Shown here: positions 26,388 through 35,497 of the stretch, piece by piece
Layout of the letters: the number at the start of each line of letters is the position of its first letter
Numbering within the stretch: the stretch's first letter is position 1
DNA from: Dechloromonas denitrificans
GTDB lineage: Bacteria; Pseudomonadota; Gammaproteobacteria; Burkholderiales; Rhodocyclaceae
Assembly: GCF_001551835.1 (NCBI RefSeq)
Contig: NZ_LODL01000007.1
Location: forward strand, 1-64,000
DNA length: 64,000 nt
Direction: 5' to 3'
The notes under the pieces: generated by a model
What the model saw: the letters and a program-made list of their open reading frames with translations, nothing else
Told to the model about the DNA's origin: nothing
The model's database searches: none
Translations under genes and position numbers: made by a program

Positions 26388-27629
26388 GTGAAAAACTCAG
26401 TTGCCATTGCCGACCACCGTCCGTTCTTTGAAAAAGCCGTCCGCTACGGCCTGGAACACGGCCTGCTCAGCCGCGACCACCTGCAGAAGATCGAGGCCGA
26501 CGCCCCCAAGGGAATCGTCCAGATCGCCGACCACTTCGGCACCGCCTATCTGCGCACCGATCTGGAAACGGCGGTGGCGCGGATGGCCAACCTGATCAGC
26601 CTGTATCTCGAAGACAGCACGAATGGCGACCTGCGTGCCGCCGCCCTCTCGCTGCGCGACAACACGCTGCTCTCGCATTCGCGCGGCGGCTCCGAGATGC
26701 TGAAGCGCCTGCACGCCATGCCCGGCGACACCAGCCTGCACGCCCGGCAGACCGACCCGGCCGCCCAGAAGTTTTTCGTCAACGAACGCAGCTTCGCCTT
26801 CCCGCTCAGCCTGACCACCTACCGGGCGCAAGTCAGCCAGTGCCAGGCCAACCAGCTGCGCATCGATTTCGCCCGCTGGCTGGCGCGGCGCCTGAATGCG
26901 CAGCCGGACGAGTACGAGAATTTCAGCGCCGAGGAAGTCATCCACTCCGCCATGCTGGTGCTTTACGTCGGCCCGAAAACGCTGGAAATGCCGTCGAAGA
27001 CGCAGTTCGTCAAACTGGTCGAGGCGCTGCGCAAAAAGTCGTTCAAGTTCAAGGAAAGCAGCCTTGAGGCCTTTCTGCGCGAAGCGCCGGAAGCCTTTGC
27101 CGCACTGACCCGCCAGTCGCTGCAGGAATTCATCGCCAGCGCCCTGCCCCGCCTCAAGTCGGCCGACAAGTCAGTCGACGAAATCCTGCACGCCGAGGCG
27201 CAAGGCGCCTTCTTTGTCCGCGAAGTGCCGGAAGAGGATGTCGTCGCCTATGACAAGCTGGTCGCTCGCGAATGGGTCCGCATCACCAAGGGCGATGCCG
27301 ACGACCCGGCGGTGCTCGCCACCATTTTCCTGAACGTCGCGACCGGCCAGCCGCCGAAGGCGGCCGCCCTGCTCAAGGAAGCGAAGGCAATCATCCAGGC
27401 CTTTCGCACCGACGGATTCGACTCGAACGCCGTGCTCGCCTTCATCGACGCCTACGCCCCCTTCGAACAACGGGATGGCCTGAAGGCGATGTGGGCGCAG
27501 GACCTGAAGCCGGATGCCGAAATTCACCTGGCCGACAACGATCCGCAAATGCCCGATGCCTACATGGAGCGGGCCCTGAAGTACTTCAAGCAGAACTGCG
27601 TCGGCAGCTGGAAGGGGAGCAGCCGCTAA
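26388..27629 (+). CDS. Unknown 413-residue protein of the J-domain operon
   Basis: Not recognised. It starts at GTG 26388 with a clear GGGAG ribosome-binding site seven bases before. The product is soluble, mostly helical, without signal peptide or membrane segments. The C-terminal region (from about residue 290) contains a possible helical-repeat run. It is the last gene of the four-gene unit, and codon use is that of the core genome, so the operon is not a recent import. Confidence 0.75.
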   Translation: MKNSVAIADHRPFFEKAVRYGLEHGLLSRDHLQKIEADAPKGIVQIADHFGTAYLRTDLETAVARMANLISLYLEDSTNGDLRAAALSLRDNTLLSHSRGGSEMLKRLHAMPGDTSLHARQTDPAAQKFFVNERSFAFPLSLTTYRAQVSQCQANQLRIDFARWLARRLNAQPDEYENFSAEEVIHSAMLVLYVGPKTLEMPSKTQFVKLVEALRKKSFKFKESSLEAFLREAPEAFAALTRQSLQEFIASALPRLKSADKSVDEILHAEAQGAFFVREVPEEDVVAYDKLVAREWVRITKGDADDPAVLATIFLNVATGQPPKAAALLKEAKAIIQAFRTDGFDSNAVLAFIDAYAPFEQRDGLKAMWAQDLKPDAEIHLADNDPQMPDAYMERALKYFKQNCVGSWKGSSR

Positions 27630-27743
27630 GCCGACAAATTTATCGGGCATGCCGCATGGAGGCATGCAGGCTGTGTAAGATGGCGGCATCCCGGCCTCGA
27701 ATCAGCCCTCTTGGCCGGCCGACTTACTGAGAGGTAATCGCCC

Positions 27744-28391
27744 ATGAAAGCTCAAGCATCCCTGCTGCTCACTGCTGCTTTTCTGTTCGCCAGCCAGCCC
27801 TTGCTGGCAGAAGAAAGCCAAAAGGAAACCGGCGCCGAGGAGTCGCCGACCAGTTCGCTCAGCGCCGAGGAGCAACAGAAAGGCCGCGACAGTATCCGCC
27901 AGATGCGCGACGAGACCCTGGAGCGATTGTTCAAGGCTCACCCCAAGGCCCGTGAGGAAATCCGGAAAGCGGTCGGCTATGCCGTCTTCGACGCCTCGCA
28001 ATCCAACATCATTCTGCTGGTCACCGGCCATGGCGTCGGTGTTGCGGTCGACAATGCCAGCAAGCAGGAAACCTTCATGAAAATGGCCCGCCTCGGCACC
28101 GGCCCGGGCCTCGGCTACAAGAGCTACAAGCAGGTTCTGATCTTCAAGGACAAGACCCTGTTCAAGACCTTCGGCACGGTCGGTGCCGACGTTTCGGCGA
28201 GCGGCGATGCGACGCTCAAGCTGAAGGACAAAGGCGACAACCTGGTCCTCGACGGCACGGTCTCCTTCAATCCCCTGCTCTCGGTGTACCAGATGACCGA
28301 CCGCGGCGCCCTGTTGCAGGCGAACTGGGGCGGCGTCGGCTATCTACCCGACGGTAACCTCAACAAACCAGTCAAGGCAGCCGTCAAGTAA
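27744..28391 (+). CDS. Exported SYLF (Ysc84-like) domain protein
   Basis: The 215-residue protein has a signal peptide ending near LLAEE, a charged linker (residues 25-60), and a SYLF/YSC84 domain (residues about 75-210) of the bacterial exported type. That domain binds lipids or, in yeast, actin; in bacteria its role is unsettled. Motifs include AVGYAVFDAS and LGTGPGLGYKSYKQV. It stands alone downstream of the J-domain operon, with its own gap of 114 bases. The N-terminal EAHPKAREEI segment is typical of the family. Confidence 0.85.
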   Translation: MKAQASLLLTAAFLFASQPLLAEESQKETGAEESPTSSLSAEEQQKGRDSIRQMRDETLERLFKAHPKAREEIRKAVGYAVFDASQSNIILLVTGHGVGVAVDNASKQETFMKMARLGTGPGLGYKSYKQVLIFKDKTLFKTFGTVGADVSASGDATLKLKDKGDNLVLDGTVSFNPLLSVYQMTDRGALLQANWGGVGYLPDGNLNKPVKAAVK

Positions 28392-28406
28392 GACGACGAG
28401 CAGCGG

Positions 28407-28724
28407 TCAGCAGCACTCCTCCTCGACCTGCGTCAGCAAAGTCAGCGCTTCGCCGTCGGCACAGCTTTCAAACAACTCCCGGATCTGGTTGATATACGAA
28501 TGGACGAGAAACAGATCGTCCGGCACCGGGCCGCTGCGCGGCTGGCGCTTGGCCATGAAATATTCCCAGAATGAGCGGTCCGGCCCGGCCTCGGGCAGAT
28601 TGCGCTCAATTAGAAGCATCACGCGGCGGGCATTGCCGGCACAATCGATCCCGTCGAACGTCGTGTAACGGTCGGTTTTCCTGCCACAACCGCAGTCGGC
28701 AGACGCCAGTTGAATCTCTTCCAT
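28407..28724 (-). CDS. cowN: CowN, protects nitrogenase from carbon monoxide
   Basis: CowN lets diazotrophs grow on N2 in the presence of CO by shielding nitrogenase. The 105-residue product has the family's core: TDRYTTFDGIDCAGNARRVM (residues about 17-36), FWEYFMAKR, DDLFLVHSYINQIRELFE and a C-terminal EEECC. It has about 15 extra N-terminal residues with a CGC motif. The gene follows a CooA-like regulator by 82 bases on the same strand, so both may be one CO-responsive unit. This strongly implies that the organism fixes nitrogen. Confidence 0.9.
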   Translation of the reverse strand: MEEIQLASADCGCGRKTDRYTTFDGIDCAGNARRVMLLIERNLPEAGPDRSFWEYFMAKRQPRSGPVPDDLFLVHSYINQIRELFESCADGEALTLLTQVEEECC

Positions 28725-28806
28725 GCTGCACTCCGTAAGAACAAACCGAAGCGCACTGTAGCGTTTTGCCGCCAGGCTTTCCGTCGGCTGGCCGACGTTT
28801 TTTTGG

Positions 28807-29463
28807 TCAGGCCGCGGGATCGGGGCAGCGCTCGGCCAGGGCGGCCAGCGAGCAGACCAGCAGACGCCGGCGGCCCTGCCGTTGCAGTACGCCTTCGCGA
28901 GTCCATTGGTTGATCAGCAGTGAGACGGTTTGCCGCGTCGTGCCGAGCAGGCTGGCGATGTCTTCCATACCGAGATCGAGCGGAATCAGCCAGCCCTCGT
29001 CGGTGACGATGCCTCGCCGGTCGGCCAACCCGAGCAGAAAGCGGGCGAGGCGGGCCGGCACTTCGCGGAAAGCCAGGTCCTCGACCAGGTTGACCGCATT
29101 GGCTAGCAAGCGGCCGAGCACCCGCATCATCACCGGCGTGATCGACGGATCGGTGGCCAGTTTGCGGGCAAAGGCCGCCGTCTCCATCAAGAGCAATGTG
29201 CTGGGCGCCACCGCTTCGACATAGGTCGGTGTGTGCGTGGTGTAGATATCGCCAGGCTCAAGAAAACTGAGGCTCAGTTCGCGGTTCTCACCGGCCAGAT
29301 AGACGCGCAAACGGCCGCTGTGCACGATGAAAACCTGATCCCGGCGGACTGTCGGCGTCGACAACAGGCAGCCCTTGGCCAACTCCCGACGCTCGAAGCC
29401 GAGTTGCGAGAATTGCGCCAGCGCATCGCGCGAATGATGAGGGGAGTGAGGGGCGGCATCCAT
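28807..29463 (-). CDS. Crp/Fnr-family regulator, CooA-like (probable CO sensor)
   Basis: The 218-residue protein has a cNMP-fold sensor domain, a long dimer helix (residues about 105-135) and a C-terminal helix-turn-helix (MEDIASLLGTTRQTVSLLINQW). Across GRLRVYLAGENRELSLSFLEPGD and the following EDLAFREV segment it resembles CooA, the heme-based CO sensor of Rhodospirillum rubrum, and the numbering coincides. His77, the CooA heme ligand, is present (TTH77), but CooA's Cys75, the ligand in the ferric state, is Thr75. The N-terminus (MDAAPHSPHH) differs from CooA's Pro2 start. It lacks FNR cysteines. Immediately upstream of cowN, so CO sensing is a good inference, not a proof. Confidence 0.7.
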   Translation of the reverse strand: MDAAPHSPHHSRDALAQFSQLGFERRELAKGCLLSTPTVRRDQVFIVHSGRLRVYLAGENRELSLSFLEPGDIYTTHTPTYVEAVAPSTLLLMETAAFARKLATDPSITPVMMRVLGRLLANAVNLVEDLAFREVPARLARFLLGLADRRGIVTDEGWLIPLDLGMEDIASLLGTTRQTVSLLINQWTREGVLQRQGRRRLLVCSLAALAERCPDPAA

Positions 29464-29575
29464 ACTTCAGCGCAAGCAAAAGCAGGACCACGCCCCCGGG
29501 CCAGCAGAATCAGGGACTTGGCAGCGCTCGCCGGGTCAGCATTGCGACAAAGCCGACACTGCCGGCCGCCCCGGC

Positions 29576-30424
29576 TTACACGGCGACCAGCGTCTGCCGG
29601 CCGTACCACTCCTCGCCGGCCGGCAACTGCACCGGCTCGCGCACGGCCGCCGCCTCGACGCACAGCATGTGCCGCCAGCCATCCACCGGCATGTCCTTGA
29701 GTTCGGCGCAGCGCTCGACCCAGGGATTCCAGACCACGACATCGGGAAAGCCCTGGCTCTGGATACCCAGGCTGAGATTGCCGGCCTTCAGCAACTGCGG
29801 GCGCTTGACGTCGAAATAGACGCGGTCGACCTCGCTTTCGACGACCAATTCGGTACCGGTTTCGCGCCGCTCCGCATCACCATTGACCGCATCGCGGTAG
29901 TCGTAGCCGTACAGTCCCTCGATTGCGGCATCCTCGACCTGGGTCACCCGCAGGTACGAATGCAAGGCCCCGGTGAACGCGAAGGGCGCCCCCCCGGTAT
30001 TGGTGATACTCAATTCGATGTCGATGCGGTCGGCTTCCAGCATCAGCGTCAGTTCGGCGAGAAAGCTGTGCGGCCAGAGGGCACGGGTTGCCTCGTCATC
30101 GGCCAATTCCAGCGTGACCAGGGCGTAATCGTCACCGCAACGTTCGGCATTGACCGTCCATTCGCGGTTGCGCACGAAACCGTGCTTGGGCAGGTCGCCG
30201 GTATTGGCAAACTGCGGAAAGCAGACCGGAATGCCGCCGCGAATCGCGACGCTGCCATCGAAGACGGCCCGCTCGGAAAGAAACAGGCGCTCGCGGCCAT
30301 CCGGCGTTTTCCAGGAAAGCACCTGGGCACCCAACTTGCTGATAATGGCGACCGAGCCCTTCGGCCCGTTCAAACGCAGGGCGGCGATGCCGTGAAATTC
30401 GATTGCTTCAATGGAAGGTGTCAT
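29576..30424 (-). CDS. D-hexose-6-phosphate mutarotase (aldose 1-epimerase family)
   Basis: Predicted to interconvert alpha and beta anomers of glucose 6-phosphate or a related sugar phosphate, like YeaD. The 282-residue product has the family's GGIPVCFPQF motif near residue 70, the KHGFVRNREW segment with the catalytic histidine, and FTGALHSYLRV followed by the catalytic glutamate region near the C-terminus (VVWNPWVERC). ATG 30424 overlaps the tail of the upstream DUF3301 gene by 17 bases. No sugar pathway neighbours are visible. Confidence 0.9.
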   Translation of the reverse strand: MTPSIEAIEFHGIAALRLNGPKGSVAIISKLGAQVLSWKTPDGRERLFLSERAVFDGSVAIRGGIPVCFPQFANTGDLPKHGFVRNREWTVNAERCGDDYALVTLELADDEATRALWPHSFLAELTLMLEADRIDIELSITNTGGAPFAFTGALHSYLRVTQVEDAAIEGLYGYDYRDAVNGDAERRETGTELVVESEVDRVYFDVKRPQLLKAGNLSLGIQSQGFPDVVVWNPWVERCAELKDMPVDGWRHMLCVEAAAVREPVQLPAGEEWYGRQTLVAV

Positions 30425-30767
30425 GAGAATTCGGTGATTGGGTGGCCGACGGGACCACGTAAAGGTTGGGGCGAACGTGCAGCATCTCGACGCGGTGACC
30501 GAGCATGCTGACGCTGCCGGAACGCCGGTTGTCGCCGGTGTCGCTATATTCGAAGCTGTAGATGCGACGCAATTGAAGACGGCCCTCGTCATCGCGGGCC
30601 AGCCGGAAGCTGCTGATGACGACGGTTTCATCGAGAAACTGCAGACCTTCCTCAGCGCAGGCCTGCTGCGCTGCCTGCATGCCGATTTCGCGCGTTTTCA
30701 GGCTGTCGAGCCACAGCCAGACGCCCCCCAGCAGCAGAATGAGGGCGAGTAATTCGTAGAGGTCCAT
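30408..30767 (-). CDS. DUF3301 single-pass membrane protein
   Basis: The 119-residue product begins MDLYELLALILLLGGVWLWL, an N-terminal transmembrane helix, followed by a short region and a C-terminal domain with LRRIYSFEYSDTGDNRRSGSVSMLG, the core of DUF3301. Family function is unknown. The longer frame adds nine residues without support, so ATG 30767 is preferred. It overlaps the mutarotase start by 17 bases. Confidence 0.82.
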   Translation of the reverse strand: MDLYELLALILLLGGVWLWLDSLKTREIGMQAAQQACAEEGLQFLDETVVISSFRLARDDEGRLQLRRIYSFEYSDTGDNRRSGSVSMLGHRVEMLHVRPNLYVVPSATQSPNSHDTFH

Positions 30768-30922
30768 CGGCCAAGTATACGCAAGCTCGGCCAAAGCTCA
30801 CAGAAATTGCCGGCAAATCGGTTGGCCGCGCCTCGCCCCGGCCAATCGAAAAATGCATTGAAGCCGGCGAAGGGCTAAAATTCTTCGCTCTGGATCCATT
30901 TCCCCTCTAAGTTCCCCGCCCA

Positions 30923-31768
30923 ATGCTCAGTTATCGTCATGCCTTTCACGCCGGCAACCATGCCGACGTGCTGAAACACCTCATCCTGATCCAGATCGCC
31001 GAATACATGGGCGAGAAACCGGCGCCATTCTGGATCATCGATACCCACGCCGGGGCCGGCCGCTATGCGCTGGAATCAGCCCACGCCAGCAAGCTCGGCG
31101 AATATCGCGACGGCGTCGGCCGTCTGTGGGAGGCCAAGGGCCTGCCGCCGGCGGCGCAAAATTATCTGGATTTCGTCAAGATGCTCAACCCGGATGGCCA
31201 GTTGCGCCACTATCCGGGCTCGCCGTGGCTGGCCAGCCAGTTGCTGCGCGAAAGTGATCGCCTGCGCCTCTACGAACTGCACAGCACCGATCTCAAGCTG
31301 CTGCAGGAGTGTTTCAAGACGGCCGGGCGCCAGGTCACCGTCAATGCCACCGACGGCTTCGTCGGCCTGAAAGCCATCCTGCCGCCGCCACCGCGCCGCG
31401 CCTTGGTCCTCATCGACCCGTCCTACGAGACGAAGAGCGATTACACCAACGTGGTCAAGGGCCTGCAGGAAGCATTGAAGCGTTTTGCCACCGGCACCTA
31501 TGCCCTGTGGTACCCGATGTTGTCCAAGCTGGAGTCCCGGCAACTGCCGGCCAAGCTGAAAGGTCTGGGCGCCACCAACTGGCTGCATGCGACGCTGGAA
31601 GTCTGCGCCCCGTCGAAAGACGGCTTCGGCATGAACGGCAGCGGCATGTTCATCATCAACCCGCCATGGACGCTGGAAAAGAAACTGCACGAAACGCTGC
31701 CTCAATTGGCCAAACTGCTGGCCCAGGGTGACGGCGCCAAATACACCCTGGAAAGCCAGTCGGCCTGA
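30923..31768 (+). CDS. rlmJ: 23S rRNA (adenine(2030)-N6)-methyltransferase
   Basis: RlmJ methylates A2030 of 23S rRNA using S-adenosylmethionine. The 281-residue product starts with the invariant MLSYRHAFHAGNHADVLKH, has DTHAGAGRY (residues about 40-48) for AdoMet binding and the catalytic motif IV as LIDPSYE (about 163-169), a variant of DPPY shared by the family. Full length, stand-alone, divergent from the DUF3301 gene. Confidence 0.95.
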   Translation: MLSYRHAFHAGNHADVLKHLILIQIAEYMGEKPAPFWIIDTHAGAGRYALESAHASKLGEYRDGVGRLWEAKGLPPAAQNYLDFVKMLNPDGQLRHYPGSPWLASQLLRESDRLRLYELHSTDLKLLQECFKTAGRQVTVNATDGFVGLKAILPPPPRRALVLIDPSYETKSDYTNVVKGLQEALKRFATGTYALWYPMLSKLESRQLPAKLKGLGATNWLHATLEVCAPSKDGFGMNGSGMFIINPPWTLEKKLHETLPQLAKLLAQGDGAKYTLESQSA

Positions 31769-31774
31769 CGCTAC

Positions 31775-31800
31775 GGCCGGGCTGACCGCCCGGCCCGCTT
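31775..31800. terminator. Hairpin between rlmJ and the GGDEF gene
   Basis: GGCCGGGC pairs with GCCCGGCC around a five-base loop, followed by CGCTTTGCT. It lies between two convergent stop codons, a common place for a shared terminator; the T-run is weak. Confidence 0.5.
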
Positions 31801-31803
31801 TGC

Positions 31804-33546
31804 TCAGGCGCTCGCCTTCTCCAGCCGGCGGCCCTTCCGCTCGTACATATCGCGGTCGCCGTGCTTGATCAACTGCTCAGCGGTGTCACCATCCTCCGGG
31901 TAGAAGGCCATCCCGACCGCGCCACCGGTCGGCATGCCAGCCGGCAGCAGCGACAGATCGACCGTCTGCAGCGGCTGGCTCAGCGCCACCTCGACTTGCC
32001 GACGAACCTGCTCGGCAATTTCCCTTGACGGAATATTGTTGATCATCAGCACGAACTCGTCGCCGGCATAACGGGCGACGCGGTCGTCGGACCGGGTCGC
32101 ATCGCGCAGGCGCTGGCTGATTTCGAGCAGTGTCCGATCGCCGGCATCGTGACCGAAATGGTCGTTGATCAGCTTGAAGTTGTTGAGATCGACGAAGAGC
32201 ACGGCAAACGACTTGGCATCCCCGGCCCGGCGCCCGCACTGAATGCGCCGGCGGATCTGGCGCAGCATGACATCCCGGTTATCGAGGCCGGTCAGCGCGT
32301 CGGTACGCAGGCGGTGCTGCATCTCGCGGAAGGTATTGGCCAGGACGCCAATTTCATCGTTACGCTGTACATCGAGCGCAACTTCCAGGCGCCCTTCGCC
32401 GACTTCCTCTGCAGCCCGGGTCAGGCGCCGCAGGTCGCGACCGACCCATTCGAGCACGCCCAGGCCGAGCATCACGGCGGCCACGGCCGCCAGCAGGCCG
32501 ATCAGCGCGGCACGCTGGATGTTGGCGGTCACCCCTTGCATGAAATCGCTGCGTGGCACCGCCACGGCAATGATCCAGTCCAGCCCGGCATCGTCGCGAA
32601 CACGGTCGAAAGCCAGTTCGACTGCCTCATTGTTCGGACCGTCGAAGCGCCGGTTGATCGGGCTGTCGATCCGCGGCGCCGTCGCCAGGTGTTGCTGCAC
32701 CTCGGCATAGGCCGCCCGCTGCAGCGCGCTGTCGCTATCCGCCGCGTTGATCCGGGCGCTGGTGCCGTCCGGCTGGAGGGCGATATTCGGGCTGCGCGAA
32801 GAAGCGATCAGCTTGCCGTCCGGCTCGATGATGAAGGCCACCGCATTGATGCTGACGCTGAGCCGGCGGACAAACTCGTTGAGCCGCTTGAGCGACAGGT
32901 CGGTGGCGACGACGCCCTGAAAGTCGCCCTGCCCGTCGAGAACGCGGCGCGCCCGCGTCGCGACCAGTTCGGCGTTGCGAAAATCGATGTAAATCGATGT
33001 CCAGGTATGGGAATTGTTGCTTTCGCCGGCCTTGTACCAGGGGCGGGCGCGCGGTTCGAACATTTTTTCTTCGTTGTCTGGTGCCGACAGCGCACCGTTG
33101 ATCCCCGAAAAGCGGTAAATCTGACGCGGCTTTTCGGCCTGGCGCTTGATCCGCAACTCGGCGTCCTGCCCATTGAAGCGCCATAAGCCGAAGAACTCGC
33201 CGCGCAGGTTGCCGTAATAGACATAGTTGTTCGGGTCCAGATGCAGCGAAGTGGCGATCCAGAAGCGCGTCCGCAAGGTATCCAGTTCGCCGACGATCGA
33301 ATCGGGCGCTGCCATACCATTCGGGAAGGCCGCTTCGAGGACGGCGCCCGACCCGACCACATGCCGGTCAATGGCCTGCCCGATGCGGGCGACCGTTTCG
33401 AGCAGCAGGTGATTGGCCACGGTATCGACCGTCTGGCTGCCGGTGCGGTAGGAGAGGCCGCCAATCAGCAGGGCGACACTGAAGACCAGCGCGATATACG
33501 GCAGCGTCAGCCACTGGCGCAGGGATAAATAATTGAACAGGCTCAT
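31804..33546 (-). CDS. Diguanylate cyclase with periplasmic Cache-type sensor
   Basis: Predicted membrane-bound c-di-GMP synthase. The 580-residue product has an N-terminal helix (about 12-30), a long periplasmic dCache-like domain (about 35-340, containing MFEPRARPWYKAG typical of Cache domains), a second helix, HAMP, and a GGDEF domain. The active motif is AGDEF; before it the RSDDRVARY sequence gives an RxxD inhibitory site. ATG 33546 is chosen; the longer upstream frame overlaps other genes. The AGDEF variant is known in active enzymes, so activity is likely. Confidence 0.88.
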   Translation of the reverse strand: MSLFNYLSLRQWLTLPYIALVFSVALLIGGLSYRTGSQTVDTVANHLLLETVARIGQAIDRHVVGSGAVLEAAFPNGMAAPDSIVGELDTLRTRFWIATSLHLDPNNYVYYGNLRGEFFGLWRFNGQDAELRIKRQAEKPRQIYRFSGINGALSAPDNEEKMFEPRARPWYKAGESNNSHTWTSIYIDFRNAELVATRARRVLDGQGDFQGVVATDLSLKRLNEFVRRLSVSINAVAFIIEPDGKLIASSRSPNIALQPDGTSARINAADSDSALQRAAYAEVQQHLATAPRIDSPINRRFDGPNNEAVELAFDRVRDDAGLDWIIAVAVPRSDFMQGVTANIQRAALIGLLAAVAAVMLGLGVLEWVGRDLRRLTRAAEEVGEGRLEVALDVQRNDEIGVLANTFREMQHRLRTDALTGLDNRDVMLRQIRRRIQCGRRAGDAKSFAVLFVDLNNFKLINDHFGHDAGDRTLLEISQRLRDATRSDDRVARYAGDEFVLMINNIPSREIAEQVRRQVEVALSQPLQTVDLSLLPAGMPTGGAVGMAFYPEDGDTAEQLIKHGDRDMYERKGRRLEKASA

Positions 33547-33767
33547 CGCAAGAGGAACTTCAGGGCGGGGAGAATCGATACTTGCCGTCGATGGCAAGCC
33601 GTTGGCGGCGTTATCCTGGCCGGGCGAAAAATCCCATTTCGGGCGCACGCCCCGCCAAGCGACCGGCATTATCGCAGTTAAATGGCATAGATGACGAATG
33701 AAAATTCGGTCTAGCCAATTCGAGCTACCCACCTCAGCAGGGCGGCTCGCCACCTCCGCCGCCGAAA

Positions 33768-34142
33768 TCAGCGGCTTTTGGTTGCCGTGCCCAGCTCCGT
33801 ATATTTCGCCCGCGAGCCGTAGGCCTGGTCCACCGGGTACTTGGCGGCATTCTTGAGCAATTTGGCGCGCGCCGCTTCGGCCAGGTCGATGCCGGCCGTA
33901 TCGGCGATCAGCAGCAGGTAAAGCAGAATATCGGCGCATTCGTCGCGCAGCGCTTCGGCGCTTTTCGCCTCGGCCGGCAAGGCGTCGATTTCGGCATCGC
34001 TTTTCCACTGCGTCAATTCGAGCAATTCGGCGGCTTCGAGATTGAGCGAGGTAATCAGGTTGCGCAGCGAATGGAACTGCCGCCAGTCGCGGGCATCGCG
34101 AAATTCCAGCAGTGCTGCGGTCAACCCGGCAAAATCGTTCAA
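33768..34142 (-). CDS. MazG-like nucleotide pyrophosphohydrolase
   Basis: An all-alpha NTP-PPase, likely cleaning up non-canonical nucleotides. From TTG 34142 the product has 124 residues and starts MNDFAGLTAALLEFRDARDWRQFHSLRN, which matches the family start; GGGGAG lies eight bases before. The open frame begins further upstream with GTG, but that adds 21 residues without support. Metal-binding acidic residues are seen in EAAELLELTQW and, later, DECADILLYLLL. It is divergent from the symporter gene. Confidence 0.85.
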   Translation of the reverse strand: MNDFAGLTAALLEFRDARDWRQFHSLRNLITSLNLEAAELLELTQWKSDAEIDALPAEAKSAEALRDECADILLYLLLIADTAGIDLAEAARAKLLKNAAKYPVDQAYGSRAKYTELGTATKSR

Positions 34143-34248
34143 TTTCAGCTCCCCGTCGAATGCCGGCCATGATGCCAGCCTGCGCCCGGCGCGGCAATGC
34201 AACACCGGGCAGCTAGAATACGGCCGACTTGTTCATAGAAAAACAACC

Positions 34249-35493
34249 ATGCCCCGCCTCTCACTGAATAGCCAGATCCTGATCGGTTGCCTGCTCGGCA
34301 TTGCCGGTGGCCTCTGGCTGAATATTGCTGGATCGGCAGCGCTGCGTCAGGACACCCTGTATGGCGCCAAGCTGGTCGGCACCCTGTTTCTCGACCTGCT
34401 GCGCATGGTGCTGGTGCCGCTGATCTTCGCCTCGATTGTCGTCGGCGTCGCCAATCTGCGCGCCAACCAGAAGATGCACCGGGTCTGGATCACGACCCTC
34501 GCCTTCTTCGGCCTGTCGATGGCGCTGGCCATCCTGATCGGCTTCGGCGCGGCGCACCTGTTCGAGCCGGGCAAAGGCATGCAACTGGAGATGTTTGCCG
34601 AGGCCACCAGGAATTTTCAGGCGCGACAGATGCCGCTGCCGGAATATATCGCCCAGTTCCTCCACGGCCTGTTCCAGAATCCGTTCAAGGCACTGGCCCA
34701 GGGGGATATGCTGGCCATTGTCATCATCGCCCTCTTTCTCGGCATTGCGCTGGTCGTCGGCGGCGAGCGCTATCGCAACCTGCGCCTGCTGATCCAGGAG
34801 TTGCAGGAACTCTGCCTGATGATCGTCGGCTGGATCATGCGCCTGGCGCCGCTCGGTATCGCCGCCCTGCTGCTGCAACTGGTCGCCAGCCAGAACGCCG
34901 CCCTGCTCGGCAGCCTGCTCCACTTCATCGGCGTTGTCATCGGCAGCACGCTGTTCCACGGCGTCATCGTCCTGCCGCTGCTGCTCTACATCGTGACCCG
35001 CATGTCGCCGTTACACTTCTGGCGCGGCGCCCGTGAAGCGCTGATCACCGCCTTTGCCACCAGTTCAAGTTCGGCCACGCTACCCATCACGTTGCGCTGC
35101 ACCGAGCAGCATCTACACGTCAAAAAGGATATCGCCAACTTCGTCGTGCCGCTCGGCGCCACTCTCAACATGGATGGCACGGCCTTGTACGAAGCGGCGG
35201 CCGCCCTCTTCGTCGCCCGCCTGGCCGGCATCGAACTCGACATCGCCAGTCAGGCGATCATCTTCCTGGTCGCCATGCTCGGCGCCATCGGCGCCCCCGG
35301 CATCCCGAGCGTCGGCATGCTGAGCATGGTGCTGGTTCTCGAGTCGGTCGGCCTGCCCAGTGCCGCCATCGCCATCCTGCTACCGATCGACCGCATCCTT
35401 GACACTGTCCGGACCGCCGTCAATGTCGAGGGCGACATGGTCGGCAGCCTGATCGTTCAGCGCCTGAGCGGGAGCGATACGGTCGCCGCCTGA
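34249..35493 (+). CDS. Dicarboxylate/amino acid:cation symporter (DAACS family)
   Basis: Inner-membrane secondary transporter for C4-dicarboxylates or acidic amino acids with Na+ or H+. The 414-residue product has the family topology of about eight helices and two re-entrant loops. The SSSSATLPITLRC serine-rich loop and the NMDGTALYEAAAALFVA motif (about 310-326) mark the substrate and cation sites. The start ATG 34249 is chosen; the frame extends upstream across the MazG start. Specificity between glutamate, aspartate and dicarboxylates cannot be decided. It ends four bases from a convergent phage-derived gene. Confidence 0.92.
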   Translation: MPRLSLNSQILIGCLLGIAGGLWLNIAGSAALRQDTLYGAKLVGTLFLDLLRMVLVPLIFASIVVGVANLRANQKMHRVWITTLAFFGLSMALAILIGFGAAHLFEPGKGMQLEMFAEATRNFQARQMPLPEYIAQFLHGLFQNPFKALAQGDMLAIVIIALFLGIALVVGGERYRNLRLLIQELQELCLMIVGWIMRLAPLGIAALLLQLVASQNAALLGSLLHFIGVVIGSTLFHGVIVLPLLLYIVTRMSPLHFWRGAREALITAFATSSSSATLPITLRCTEQHLHVKKDIANFVVPLGATLNMDGTALYEAAAALFVARLAGIELDIASQAIIFLVAMLGAIGAPGIPSVGMLSMVLVLESVGLPSAAIAILLPIDRILDTVRTAVNVEGDMVGSLIVQRLSGSDTVAA

Positions 35494-35497
35494 GACT

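Noticed and set aside
33547..34197. Longer form of the Cache-GGDEF protein
   Set aside because: The extension overlaps the MazG-like gene and the intergenic region; ATG 33546 begins directly at the membrane helix.
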